Below the pieces are notes generated by a model. That model was not told where the DNA came from and searched no databases. It worked only from the letters and a program-made list of their open reading frames with translations. A program made the translations under genes and the position numbers. This document shows, in pieces, positions 12,181-23,309 of a stretch of 64,000 nucleotides of DNA. Positions within the stretch are counted from its first letter, which is position 1. Each line of letters begins with the position of its first letter. This stretch comes from Ostrinia nubilalis (Eukaryota > Arthropoda > Insecta > Lepidoptera > Crambidae): positions 7,876,501 through 7,940,500 of the forward strand of contig NC_087105.1 in assembly GCF_963855985.1 (NCBI RefSeq), written 5' to 3'.

Positions 12181-15100
12181 CCTAATCGTAGTGTCTATTT
12201 GTCACTATCATGGATTTTTTTAAAGATTTGACGAGTGTCTAATCAGTAATTTATTATTATCGATTTTATGCAATGAGATATTTGGTGTGTTTGATATTAT
12301 CACCCTTAAAAAAATCTCAATTTGTGGAAATGAACAAAATCCGAAAAAATAAGGCTGCATGCATATGAACAGATAACTTGGTTATTACGTGTTAATTTTA
12401 TCAAAACAAAGAACTCAAATAATTCGTTCGATAACTTGTCGAAAGACTTTTTATTCCAAATCATGAATATCCTATACAGCAAAGAATTTGATTAAACTAG
12501 CAACACCAAGATAAAACGCAATAAGGCGCAATATCATGCAAAATATTCCCAACAAAGACCGGAGATACGACGCCTAAAAATATAGCAGCTATACCTAGCG
12601 CCAAAGAAGACTGTTCTATTCATAAAATGATAATGTTCAATATAACACTCATTGTCTAAATACGCAGTAGTCACCCCCTTTTGTCCCCTCCGCCATTTCT
12701 CTCGCGGTTAGGGTTGTCACTTTAATGAAATTGAAATCGTTATTTTGTTGCCCGATGAATAATTATTTCGTTGCTTAATGAATTATTTATTTCGTAATGG
12801 GTAACTTAATAACTTTATATCGTCTTTAGTCTTTCATAATGGAACTTTGCAGACGATTTATAACAAAGTTGTTACCTATCAGAATAAGCGTTTTGGCGTT
12901 GTTCGATAGCGTAAATGATTTGCATTTTTATGGAAAAGCGTCCTATGATGAAAAGATTTACGAAAGTTGATCAAACTTGTACATTTTTGTTTCAAAATTG
13001 CAACTATTGCAATCACATAAGATGTGTTAAGCTTGCGATCTGCCGTTGTCGACACCTTAATAATTGATGGATAGCTTAGCTTGAACCTACTAGTAATTAT
13101 AATTGACGAAGTTAATAGTACCTATGTAAGAATTCAAAATCCAATTCGCATTCTTGTTTCAACAGGGCAGAAGCAGCCCTGCATAAAGTATCGCTGACAC
13201 GTCATTTTTGTCTTATCAGTTATGATGTCGGCGTTACTTATGAATGCTACACGTTACGTAATACATTTAGCGCATATACAACCTCCACCTATACAAGTAT
13301 ACAGACTGCTTGAACTCTCGACTGCGCGCTCTATCTCACTGGGGCAATCTTAATTTTGCGACCTTCGTACCAAAGTGAACAATTGAAGATATTTTTGAGA
13401 AAATTTCGCTCTCAAATGTTCGTCCATTTTAAAGAACGTAGTTCTCAAGTGTTTTATTCGTTAGCCACTCTCAAAAAACTATTTGTTTATATGGATGATC
13501 GAATTAAATAGGTACACGGAGAATAAGCGCTTATTAAGTCCAGACTCGTACGCAGGTCAATCAAACCACTTACTGCTATACTTTTTTTATGTGTAAAAAT
13601 ATACTTTGATTGTAACTTAAAACCATTCTAAAGAAAACTCAACTTCCCGCGTTCAAAACGTATTTCTTTAATCCCAAAGCGGCCTAATCACGAGCATTAT
13701 CGCATTACACCCGTCGAACTCGCAACAACAGCTCTCACCCAAATTGAATACACGATATAAATCCGTTCCTAATAACATGCGGTGGATTTCTCCGCGGGCC
13801 GTTTTATTCTCGGCACAAAGCCTCCAGCCGGTAAATCCGACGATATCTCGGGATGCGACAGTGTGCCACTGGCATTCGTTTCGGGACGCACTTTAAATTT
13901 TCCGACTGCGAAAGGACGGATATCGCTGCGAAATTTAAAATGCCGACGCGAGCGGAGACAAAAGTGTGCGAACTATCCGTACACGGGCTAGGGGACTGGG
14001 TGGAGATTGTTTACGTTTGGTGGTATGAAGTGCAGACAGTTCAATTAAAATTAATCTCTTTTTAAACACTATACTATGGAGGCTACAGCTACAACGACTG
14101 AACAAGATTTTTGTTTATTGTAGAGACTTATTGATTTGTACGACTCTGAATAAAGAATAGAATTTGCTTAGTTTTAAGCTTTTACAAGGGTATCAAGCAA
14201 TGTCCTTTTACTAGATAATGCAGCGTAATTTCGTTAACCATTGGTACGACTTATCTATTTGAAAAGCATAGTTTAGTATGTTGTCTAAAGGATCTATAAA
14301 AGTTTACCCAACTCATTCAGCTTTTCTGCAGATAACAATTTTCAAGATTCTTCGGTCAAATGTCTGCTTTGTTATGCATAAAAAAAATCAGTAGGTACTT
14401 CATCCCCGGTGCTACTGAAATGGGTAAATGTGGGTAAGGCGGCGCAGTGTGAGATCGCCAGACTCGCGGGGACAGCGCGCCGCTTTGCATAATGTTGCCA
14501 CTTACCCCGCCCGCGATATGTGGAATTGATTACTGGGACTTTTTGAAACTGACAGATTGCGAACTTGATACCGTTATTAAACATGGCGGCGAGCGATCGC
14601 TTGTGAAGCATTCTGCGTCCAATTATAATATGGAGGATCGTTATTTTGAAGTGACCCTTAATAAAGATGCTTGACTTATCGTCAGTTGTAAGGCACGATC
14701 GATATGATAGCTTAACGTGCCTCCAGATTAAGGGAAATATCTTGAGGTTGATTAAGTTCGCAAAATCTTTAATCAAATGGAATTTAAAAAAAGTGTCACA
14801 AAGATAACCAAACCAAGAACTTAGTTGTCAAAAGGCCCCTCTCTAGCCCTCTCTGAGTCCCTTAAATATGATTTATAGAATATTTTTGTAGATGACTCTA
14901 AATCTTAAAGGTACGTGTATTTTAACAAGAATAAATCTACACAATATAGCATCAAACCACTGGTGAACGCTTTGAGAGATGATAATAAAATCGTTTAATT
15001 TCCTGTCAGCGCAAAACTGGCAACTCCATCAAACTAAATACACCGGCTAAATAATATAAACCGTGAGTTTTAAAATAGCAATAAAACTATGAACACACCG

Positions 15101-16019
15101 CCGAGCACAATGGACGCCGACCCTCGCCAAAATAGTTCGCAACTGATAAAACTTTATAAAACTGCAATGCTCGTGTTTTGGTCTGAAATGATGAATCGAG
15201 AGCTTGCTCTCTTACATTTATTATTATTTCTGACAGTTATGTTTACGTTTTAAATGCAGACATTATTATTGTTTAGGATGTAACAGAAAAGTTTTTACAG
15301 TGAATTCATTCATTAGTCCCGACGTTGTCAGTAATTTTGTCCTGGAAATGGGAAACGAACTATTGTATGAAAACGTTTAATCGAGCTACTATGTTTATTA
15401 TTTTCAGTTATTAGCAAAATTCAGGATATTCTAGGAAATTACTATATAAGTTGGAAGCCGATATTCCGCCACCGCATAAGGTTTCAGGACTATTCGTACC
15501 TCTGGTTACCCTGTGCAGTCAGGATTTGCAGCTTGAGCGCCAATAAAAATACCTACAACCAGTGAAGTACAAGTTTGTTCCAGGGTTTGTTCAATAGGAT
15601 TTATAACATTTGTAGTCAAGTCATCTTTGGGGTCAATTGAAGATAAAGTCATGAACTTTCATTGTCATTTCTATTATCTAGAAGAGTATTGCCAAATAAA
15701 TTGTCTTAACGCTACACTTTATTTAAGAACTAACTCAACGAAATGAAGTAAAAAGAAACAGCTGCAGCAATTGCATTACCACGACAATAATACCTACAAT
15801 TGTGATACAACTTCATCCATTCCAAATGAAATAAAAGCGAGAACGAAATGAATATAACCAATTACTCGTTTTGTCTCCAGACTAAAGCCCTACCATTGCT
15901 GTGTCCGGTGCCGTTGTGTCGTTATTTCATTGCGGACTCGTCGACGTGCAAATATATGTTTTACTTGGGTGGGGGGAGGTGGGGGTAGATGATTTATCGT
16001 GCAGTGCAGCCTCTGCGAA
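12181..16019. other. Intergenic, about 3.8 kb, possible regulatory blocks
   Basis: No recognised protein. Two GC-richer islands stand out, at 13770-14000 and 14395-14660. The second overlaps the longest non-transposon open frame of the window (134 codons, - strand, 14372-14776), which shows no domain or motif that I can recognise. I do not call it a gene. A G-run sits at 15968-15987. Confidence 0.4.
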
Positions 16020-16113
16020 ATAATAGCCGCAGAAAGGTCACTCCAAGAGGTGACAGTGTTCCACATTTGAGTTGATGGGTGACAAGACAAAAGAAGTTTA
16101 TTAAAATAAACAC
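16020..16113. repeat. Left copy of a ~94-bp direct repeat flanking the Harbinger element
   Basis: From 'taatagccgcaga' through 'tgacagtgttccaca' and 'gttgatgggtgacaagacaa' this block is repeated, with scattered differences, at 20079-20172 just beyond the other end of the transposon. The two copies are in the same orientation. Before insertion they would have been a tandem pair with a short spacer carrying the TAA target. Confidence 0.85.
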
Positions 16114-16116
16114 TAA

Positions 16117-16132
16117 CGGTCTTATTCATAAT
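16117..16132 (+). repeat. Harbinger left terminal inverted repeat
   Basis: CGGTCTTATTCATAAT, preceded by target copy TAA at 16114-16116. It is identical to the reverse complement of the right terminus. Confidence 0.95.
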
Positions 16133-16380
16133 CATTTTTCACATTTTATCAAATGCTTATTAGAGGTTTATAAAACGTTTGATAAAAATTGTTATTCATA
16201 ATCGTCATTTAGCGCTAAAATCCTCTTATAACTGTGTGATAAGTTATCGAGAGCTCGGGCCTTGTTTAAAGCTCTAATAAACCTATTTTAACCTAACTTT
16301 TATAAATGTCATTTCATATGAATGTCACTTCGTTGGTTTATTTATTCAAAATATCCTTGCTGTGATCCTTGCTTGTGAAA

Positions 16381-17740
16381 ATGAATGCTATAAATGCAAT
16401 TGTGCATTTAGCCAATAATGCCGACCCAGCGCGACGTAGAAAGCTCTACCGCCAACGAAGCAACCCATTCGATTTGCGGGACCTAAATTTTAAAATAAAA
16501 TATAGGTTCAATAAGGACACAGTGCGCACCATCATAGATTTGGTGGAAGATGATCTGGTTCAGAGCGCTAGAGGTGGTGGCACGTGTCCTGAACTGCAAG
16601 TTTTAGTGGCCATAAGATGTTGGGGACGTCGTGAGGTAAGCACAAAAAAGTGTTTTATTTTATCCCTTTGTCGTGGCTGCTATAATTATTTTCATACATT
16701 TTCAGGTACAAGATGATGCTGGTGACCTCCATGGCCTAAGTCAGCCGACAGTGAGCCGGATATGCGCCAGAGTCGCGCATGCAATCGCGAATAAGGCAAA
16801 TTCCTTCATCAAAATGCCTATCACTATAGGAGAGCAGGAAAGAATTAGTGCCAAATTTAGAGCAATTAAAAATTTTCCTGGGGTGATAGGAGCCATAGAT
16901 TGCACCCACATTAAAATTAAAAAAACCGGAGGTGACATGGCCCAGTACTATATTAATAGAAAAGGCTATTATTCCCTGAATGTTCAGGTAAAATATATTT
17001 TGATTTTATACAGTTTACAACAGAGAAAGATTTGTTTTAATAATGTCTATAATTTTTACTTTGTATGATCTAAATTTTAGCAACATTCAACACTATATTA
17101 TTGGATGGATTACCTACAGGATACTGTTTTTTTTATTTTAGGTTGTCTGTGATGCTGACCTCAAAATAATGGATATAGTGGCTAGATGGCGAGGCAGTAC
17201 ACATGACAGTCGAATTTTTATGGAGAGCAATATAAAACAACGATTTGAGGATAGGCAGTTTAGAGGACGCCTTATTGGCGATTCGGGCTACCCTCTTCTG
17301 CCATATCTATTTACACCTATTTTAAGGCCTAGTCGTCCAGAAGAAGAAGCATACAATAATGCTCACATCTCAACTAGGAACACTGTTGAAAGGTGTTTTG
17401 GGGTGTGGAAGCAGCGGTTCCAATGCCTACTCCATGGCTTACCAGTAAGCCTCCAAAATGGAAAAGCTGTGATCATAGCATTGGCTGTATTACATAATAT
17501 AGCCATTGATATGAATGACACATTGTTAGGTAAATGTTATCAATTTGACTGTACATAAGGAATACAAATCTTTATGACAAAATGTTGACAAATTCATAAT
17601 ATTTTTCAGAACAACATATGGAGCAGGTCCCTGTAACTCCGCAACTTTCGACGGAGAACAGTGTTCACGACAACCGACCTTCATTGTTGAGGCGTAGGTC
17701 GCAGTTGATACTACAAAATTTTATAAATCAACATTTTTGA
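16381..17740 (+). CDS. HARBI1-like DDE transposase, four exons
   Basis: Exons: 16381-16635, 16706-16987, 17142-17529 and 17610-17740. All introns are GT-AG and the joined frame is open for 351 residues, close to the roughly 350 of the HARBI1 family. The ATG at 16381 is the first in frame (the upstream extension begins with TTG). Visible family motifs are GDLHGLSQPTVSR (about 91-103, helix-turn-helix-like), AIDCTHI (catalytic Asp150), VARWRGSTHDSRIF (192-205), GDSGYPL (Asp226) and NTVERCFGVWKQRF (Glu262). Asp226 and Glu262 are 36 apart, as expected for the DDE fold. The protein should cut and join element ends in the nucleus, together with the Myb-like partner encoded on the opposite strand. 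An AATAAA lies at 17858-17863. No disabling change is visible, so the gene may still be functional. Splice sites are inferred, not observed. Confidence 0.93.
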
Positions 17741-18594
17741 ATGGTACTAAAATACATTTTGATAAATTCCAACGATTTACTTTTATGTAATGTCATTTGA
17801 GTTCATGAAAATGTTGTATTTTAATTTTTCAGATACTGTTCCTGGCATCTTAATGAAAATAAAAAGAATATTTGATTGAAAAATACCTGTATTTCAATTT
17901 TCAGTCCAATTTGTTACTATCACAAAAACAAAACCTGTAGTTCTCTTTAAAAAAGCAATTATTCTGCAAAAATTCAAAACAAATTACTTTATATCACTAA
18001 TTTAAGTACAATTAGTTTCAACAAACTTACTTATTAAAAATCACAGTTCAATTCTTTAAAACAAAGAAATTGCTTAAGTATAAACGTTTCTATTCGGAGG
18101 TTATCAACCTTCTACATTTAAAACAAAATAACCATAATTTACACTATTATTATAAAGGCGAATGTTTGTGACTAGGCATATGTGTATTTACTTTATATCA
18201 CTAATTTAAGTACAATTATTAAACTTACTTACTAAAAATCACAGTTCAATTCTTATAAACAAATAAATTGCTAAAACAGATAGATTATATAGTCTCGAAT
18301 AACATATAGGCTTCTTTTTATCCTGGAAAAATGCACAGATCCTGTAGGTTACAGAAATAGTAGTCTACGCAGGCGGAGTCGTGGGCAACAGCTAGTTAAT
18401 AGTAATCTCAAACTCTTATTAAGTTATGACTAGTAAACATATTCATAGCCGTCTAAATATATTGCAGAAACACAATCAAAATGCGGATTGGAACTGCATA
18501 AAATACAAATTAAAAACAAACAGAAGTAAGGGAGGAACTAACTTATTATTTAGAATCTGTTAGTACTTGAAAAACTTTAACATCAAAAGACTTA
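17741..18594. other. Region between the two Harbinger genes
   Basis: The first part carries the putative poly(A) signal of the nuclease gene (17858). Positions 17978-18075 are repeated at about 18188-18272 within an inserted Helitron-like repeat (18146-18394). No additional frame is supported. Confidence 0.7.
18146..18394 (+). mobile_element. Helitron-like lepidopteran repeat inside the Harbinger element, chimeric
   Basis: The start (attataaaggcgaatgtttgtg) and the end (gcaggcggagtcgtgggcaacagCTAG|T, a GC hairpin followed by CTAG and T) are those of a common Lepidoptera repeat. Its expected middle is replaced by a near copy of the adjacent Harbinger sequence 17978-18075. That makes a chimera of insert and local duplication. 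Helitron assignment rests on the hairpin-CTAG|T end and on memory of the family. Confidence 0.6.
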
Positions 18595-19604
18595 TTATTC
18601 TTTATTAATGTGAGTGTAATATTTAAGTTTTTCCTGTAATAATTGATGCTCAAGATCCAAGTTTCTCCCTTTCTTCCGTTCGTTTTCCATTTGAACTTCA
18701 TGCAGTTCAATCCGGCATTTTGATTCTGTTTCTGCAATTTCGGAAATCCTAACTTTGCTTAAATCAATTAAGCCTTCTTTGTTTAACAGTTTCCTTTTTT
18801 TTTTGATTGCTGGTGCTTTAAAATTAGGTTTTGCTTTATTTTCTTTTGCCTCTACTTTTTTATTTTCTTTATCTTCCAATATGCCTCTAGTAGTACAAGC
18901 ATGTGTATCTTCTATTTCTTCATCAAGTACCACCAATTCATATTGGATTTCTTCATTATTTATCAATTCCTGATCTTGCGTATTTTGAGTTGATTCCTCC
19001 TCTTGAATGTTAATTAATTCACTTTTATTTGAGTCCGAGTCAAATCTGTTAACATCGACTACAAATTCATTGGGCAACCAAGATGCTATATCATCAGCCC
19101 TATCGTCAGGCACTGATAATGGTGGACCACCGCCAGTTTTAATTTGAGCCTGCCTAGCAATGGTCTTGTCTTTCTTCGCACTGATTTTTATGAGGCTCCA
19201 TTGCGATTTTAACTGGGTAATGGAGCGGTTCATACCAGCGCACATTGAATTAAACCTGAAAAAGAAATGACAGGATTTTGAATTACAGGTAAAGGCAAAA
19301 TTTTATATTGAAGGCAGAAATCAAAAGATGTACCAACGTTGTTTGTAAATCAGCCCAAGCCGCAACCTTCCGTTTATTCGTGTTAGTGTCTGTATTTTTA
19401 TTTTCGATTGCATTTACTCTTTCTTTCACCAACTCTTTCAGCAAATACTGAAAAGCAAACACTAGGCGTCAAACATAAATAAAACCATGCTACAAAAATT
19501 AGTAGGCACTTTATCAGGCTAAAAATAAGTACTACCTTATCTTCCTCCAACCAGTTTTCTGATCGTTGCCTTTTAGGCGGTCTGTTCTCCTTCGTCATGG
19601 ACAT
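18595..19604 (-). CDS. Harbinger Myb/SANT-like DNA-binding protein, three exons
   Basis: Exons on the - strand: 19604-19536, 19447-19338 and 19255-18595. The joined frame is open for 279 residues. The second donor (GT after ...ACAAC) is not a strong consensus, but it restores the motif AWADLQTTFNSM across the junction, which is decisive. Residues about 17-90 form a Myb/SANT-like domain (family Myb_DNA-bind_5) with WLEEDKYLLKELVKERV, then WADLQTTFNS and QLKSQWSLIKISAKK. An acidic middle follows, then a Lys-rich stretch (KKKRKLL, a possible nuclear localisation signal). The C-terminus is predicted to be a coiled coil rich in Glu, Lys and Leu. In Harbingers the equivalent protein binds subterminal DNA and brings the nuclease into the nucleus. 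The basis is motif recognition and gene position. Confidence 0.88.
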
Positions 19605-20051
19605 AATTAGTATCCGATGTAACTAGCCGGGTCGTCGTAAGAGCTTATTGCAGAGTACAGGGTAAGAGGTACAGAATCCAGAACATACAATCCCAAGTTT
19701 TATAAAAGTTTGATAAAACTTGGGAGTTGATCGAAAAAACCGAAAACTTTATTAAATTTTCGTGCCAAATGTCAATGTCAGTAAGTAAAACGTCACAGCT
19801 GCCAATTTTTTGTTTTTTTTTTCTGCGATTTGTCTATGATTTTACATGGTCCATCAAGTTAAATCACCAAAAAAGCTGTTTTCGTTCATTCTTTTTGTAT
19901 AGTCTGTGGAAAGAAAATATTAAACTCTGTTTTAGCTATCAAAGGTTTATAAACGATTATGAATAACGTTTTTTATCAGAGGTTTATAAGAGTGTTTTAA
20001 GCCTATCAAACGTTTTAGCTAATGTAGGTTTTAAACCTATATTAGCATTTT

Positions 20052-20067
20052 ATTATGAATAAGACCG
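20052..20067 (-). repeat. Harbinger right terminal inverted repeat
   Basis: attatgaataagaccg, the exact reverse complement of the left terminus, followed by target copy TAA at 20068-20070. Confidence 0.95.
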
Positions 20068-20078
20068 TAATAATATAT

Positions 20079-20172
20079 TAATATTAGCCGCAGATAAGTC
20101 ACTCCAGCGCTGACAGTGTTCCACACTTGAGTTGATGGGTGACAAGACAAAATAAATCTATAAAAATAAATA
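20079..20172. repeat. Right copy of the ~94-bp direct repeat
   Basis: 'taatattagccgcaga...tgacagtgttccacacttg' and 'gttgatgggtgacaagacaa' match 16020-16113 in the same orientation. It lies outside the transposon and its target duplication. Confidence 0.85.
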
Positions 20173-21165
20173 CAAAATATGTACTCGGAAGAGGGATTTA
20201 AACGTTACAGATCTACAATGAACCTCAAAATTCAATACAGCTTCTGAAAGTTTAGTGAGAGAGCTGTTGAAATGTAATCATCAATTTTATGATACAGCTA
20301 AGAACAATTTTACTTCGTGCATGTTGTGGCTGTTTAATTAAAGCAACATGGAATACAAATAATTGATTTGGTAGTGAACAGCACCGATTAATTTACTTAA
20401 TTTACGTATTTTTTGAGCTTTCAGATTGCCATTAATTGTAAAATTAAGCAATTGGAACTTACGACGTCTTTAATATTGATAGTCGCACAGAACTTAACAA
20501 AAATCATCTTTGTCCAACCCTTCTCTTTTAATTAGCAATAAAGATAATACGTTGTCGTACTATCTAATGGACAGTAGAAACGAAATCCTTCTGTACATTT
20601 TAATCTTTGCCAACCACTAGGGAGGCTCATCTAGCGTTCGTCTTTGTTTTTCTGCAGGTGTCTGAAATGATGTGACGATTAATTGCATTCGGGGAAGCGG
20701 TCGCGGACGTTTATAGGACGCCTAATTTGTAGAGCGAATTTAATTGGACCTCGTTTTACGGCGTGCTTCGGTGTTGCTGAGCTTTCAATTTGCGAAGCGA
20801 ATTTTATTACTAATTGAGGCGATTGTTTCATGATTCTTAATATTTTTTAAAGGTTGTTGCTGTGAATTCACTAATTAACCACACAAATGAGTTAAGGTTC
20901 AGGAGTAAAGTTTCTTAACACATTTGTTCTTCTATAAAGGCTAGACCAAGTAATTTTGTAATTTATTCATAAGTATGAAGATTTTTAATTGTAATCCTTC
21001 GTTTAAATGGTTGCTGTACAAGTGAATAATTGTTTATCAAAAATTCTTTGAAATCTTACTCGTGGGCTAGTATCGAATTTTGAATTTCAATTTTAGTATT
21101 GTCATTCTCTCAAACTCTTATAATTACCTACTAATTTTTGTTGAAAAATTAAATATTACTAAATA
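20173..21165. other. Intergenic, possible regulatory block 20610-20840
   Basis: There are no repeats or recognised proteins. Positions 20610-20840 are GC-richer, with several homeodomain-type core words (attaatt, taattg) and no sign of transposon ends. This is only a suggestion of a regulatory element. Confidence 0.35.
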
Positions 21166-21683
21166 CACTCAACAGCAAATAAATCGCACCACCCGCGACG
21201 CGAACCTTAAAGATTTTCTTTTGACACAATAATGGTGCCCCAACAATATTGGTGTTATTTGAAAGCCCAATAAATATCCTTAAAGAAAAACACATTTAAT
21301 TTCTTAATAAATGATTAACATGTACCATAAATGTGACTTGAAAAAAGACCTCACTTTGGGCTCACCTCTGGGATCAATTAGACCAAATTTTATGGTTATA
21401 AAACCAAATAATGATCACACGTGTCCTCTTTAACAGATGGATAGCGATTAATCCCAACTTAACAGTTTTATAGCCATAAAAGTTGGCTCAAGCGTAACTA
21501 TCTATTTTTTGAAGAAGTGACTCTGGATCCTTCTAAAGAAACATTTTTGGGGTAAAAACCTTTCCTATAATGAAATGAAGTTTAGAACTAGGCTTTTAAA
21601 TGGTACCAATATTAGTGTGAAGTGGGGATGCATACGTTTGAAAGTGCTTGTCGCGGGTGGTGCGATTTATTTGCTGTCGAGTG
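21166..21683. mobile_element. Tc1/mariner-like MITE with ~34-bp terminal repeats
   Basis: The left end CACTCAACAGCAAATAAATC continues through gcaccacccgcgac. The right end is its mirror with one difference (cactcGacagc...). TA flanks both ends (21164-21165 and 21684-21685), the duplication of the Tc1/mariner superfamily. The 518-bp interior has no transposase frame, so it would depend on an enzyme supplied elsewhere. Confidence 0.9.
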
Positions 21684-21800
21684 TACATCAATAAAATTAA
21701 TAGCCCTAATACTGAACCATTTTACAACACACTGACAAAGTGGAAGCCTCAATGACCGTAAAGCACATTTTCTTGCAACTAAGAAGCATGTAAAGGATGT

Positions 21801-22150
21801 GATAATTTCTCATGTCCCGTACATGATACAGCGGATAACGCGCTGGTATCTAGCTGTTCTACTAAGCGTTACTTATTGCTGCGCTGGATGTACTGACTGA
21901 GCGAGTTGCCTCGCGAGGCTGCCTCGGACTATTGCTGTAGTTGGAATTTTTGGAAAATGAGCTGATAAAAGTGAAGTTGAAGAAATAGGCTTAATTGATA
22001 ATTTCTCATGTCCCGTACATGATACAGCTGATAACGAGCTGTTCTACTAAGCGTTACTTATTGCTGCGCCGGGTGTACTGACTGAGCGAGTTGCCTCGTG
22101 AGGATGCCTCGGGCTCCTGCCGCGGTCACTTTTTTGGGAATTTTTAAACA
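21801..22150. repeat. Two tandem copies of a ~195-bp block
   Basis: 'gataatttctcatgtcccg' begins copies at 21801 and 21997. Both continue through 'acatgatacagc', 'gttctactaagcgttactta' and 'ctgactgagcgagttgcctcg' with small indels. A related palindrome, ttgcctcgcgaggca, reappears near 22607. The origin of the unit is unknown. Confidence 0.75.
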
Positions 22151-23172
22151 ATAATGTAGTGTTAGAGACCCGTGGACTTCGAGAAACGTTAATTACGCTA
22201 TCACCATTACGACAAAAATGTAAGAAAGTAAAAATAAAATCGTTGCGAAAAAAGAAAGTTCTTAAAATATAATTATTTTTCGGTCATACAATGTGCTTGA
22301 TTCCGAATGAGTGAGAGCCTCGGTTTAAAATAGGTTAACGTACCGGTTACCTATTGTGCCAGTGATCGTAGTTTTGACCCTAACAAAATACTAAATTATG
22401 AGTGCATTTAAGCTAATAAGTAGGTACTTACTACTTGTTTGTATTAGTCTAGGACCTAGGTGTTTTCTGTATAGGTGATGTATGTACTTCCAAAATAAAG
22501 TATTTTTATAACAGTTGTCTGGCACCTATACAAGCTAAAAGCTTTGCTTAGTTTGGAACTAGATAGCGTTATCTAAAATTACCAGCATTAACAGAGCACT
22601 TTACCAATTGCCTCGCGAGGCAGCATAGAGCATAGAGGCAAATATTTTTCGCCCAGTGCGTCGAGCACACACCTCTCTAATCGACACCGGAAGCTCCACT
22701 GCGGATTTGAACCAGTCACTGACGAATCGCTACATTACTGTTAACTACATTCGATTAAATTCCCAGCTAACAAAGATGTGAAGATAACAGTGAAAAATAG
22801 CGCGCTCGTATAATTACTCTGGGCAAACAGCAATGCAGACTTAAGAATAGATTTTCAGAGGTCGTACCGCTGCCATAATTGATATGCTTTCAGCAAGCTC
22901 GCTTTAAAGTGGAAGGTTTTAAGAAATTGCAGTATTTTTTTTTCATTCGTTGAAAGTAATTCGTGTTTTTCGTTGTTTGGTGCTTACGTCAATATTAATG
23001 AAATGTTTAGCATCATCTTTAGCGCCAATATATGAATTTATACATAAAATATACTATAGGTATAGGTACGATCGAATTGTGTACAAAGCAAGCCGTGATT
23101 AAATATGACCACGCACGTTCTATGCTTATATAATTTATTTGAGAATAGAGGCCGTATTCCAAAACAACGCTT
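22151..23172. other. Intergenic, no feature recognised
   Basis: Apart from the short palindrome tgcctcgcgaggca near 22608-22621, no repeat or frame worth naming was found. Confidence 0.45.
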
Positions 23173-23309
23173 AGAGCGCTTTCATATTTAGGCGACAAAC
23201 GCGCGACAAACGCGCTGCCGAAAATTTCATACTATGTGACAGTGGATGCATGCCTTCAAATTATGAAAACGGCTGTCGTGCTTCTAACGCCCTAATGTGA
23301 AAGCGCTCT
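23173..23309. mobile_element. Candidate short MITE
   Basis: agagcgctttcatatttaggcg at the left is mirrored, with a few mismatches, by cgccctaatgtgaaagcgctct at the right. The 137-bp size and lack of coding sequence fit a MITE. Only one copy was seen in the window and no target duplication was fixed. Confidence 0.5.

Larger units (their letters stand above)
16117..20067. mobile_element. Full-length PIF/Harbinger transposon
   Basis: The element is 3,951 bp. The terminal inverted repeat CGGTCTTATTCATAAT is identical at both ends and is flanked by TAA (16114-16116 and 20068-20070), matching the 3-bp TWA duplication of this superfamily. Inside are subterminal inverted copies of gttattcataatcgt (16191-16205 and 19953-19967), also associated with gaggtttata words. 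These are plausible transposase or Myb-protein binding sites. Two convergent genes, nuclease and SANT/Myb-like, fill the element as in autonomous Harbingers. A Helitron-like repeat has entered the space between them. Confidence 0.97.

Noticed and set aside
13782..14065. Two overlapping frames of about 70 codons
   Set aside because: They overlap in different phases, and neither carries a known motif. I kept this only as a GC-richer block.
14372..14776. 134-codon open frame, - strand, the longest outside transposons
   Set aside because: No domain, signal peptide or family motif is recognisable, and the sequence context gives no splice or promoter support. The GC-richer block makes a chance open frame likely.
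18755..18973. Hydrophobic 72-codon frame on the + strand
   Set aside because: It is the antisense of the SANT-protein gene, whose Lys/Glu-rich sequence gives Phe/Leu/Ser-rich antisense.
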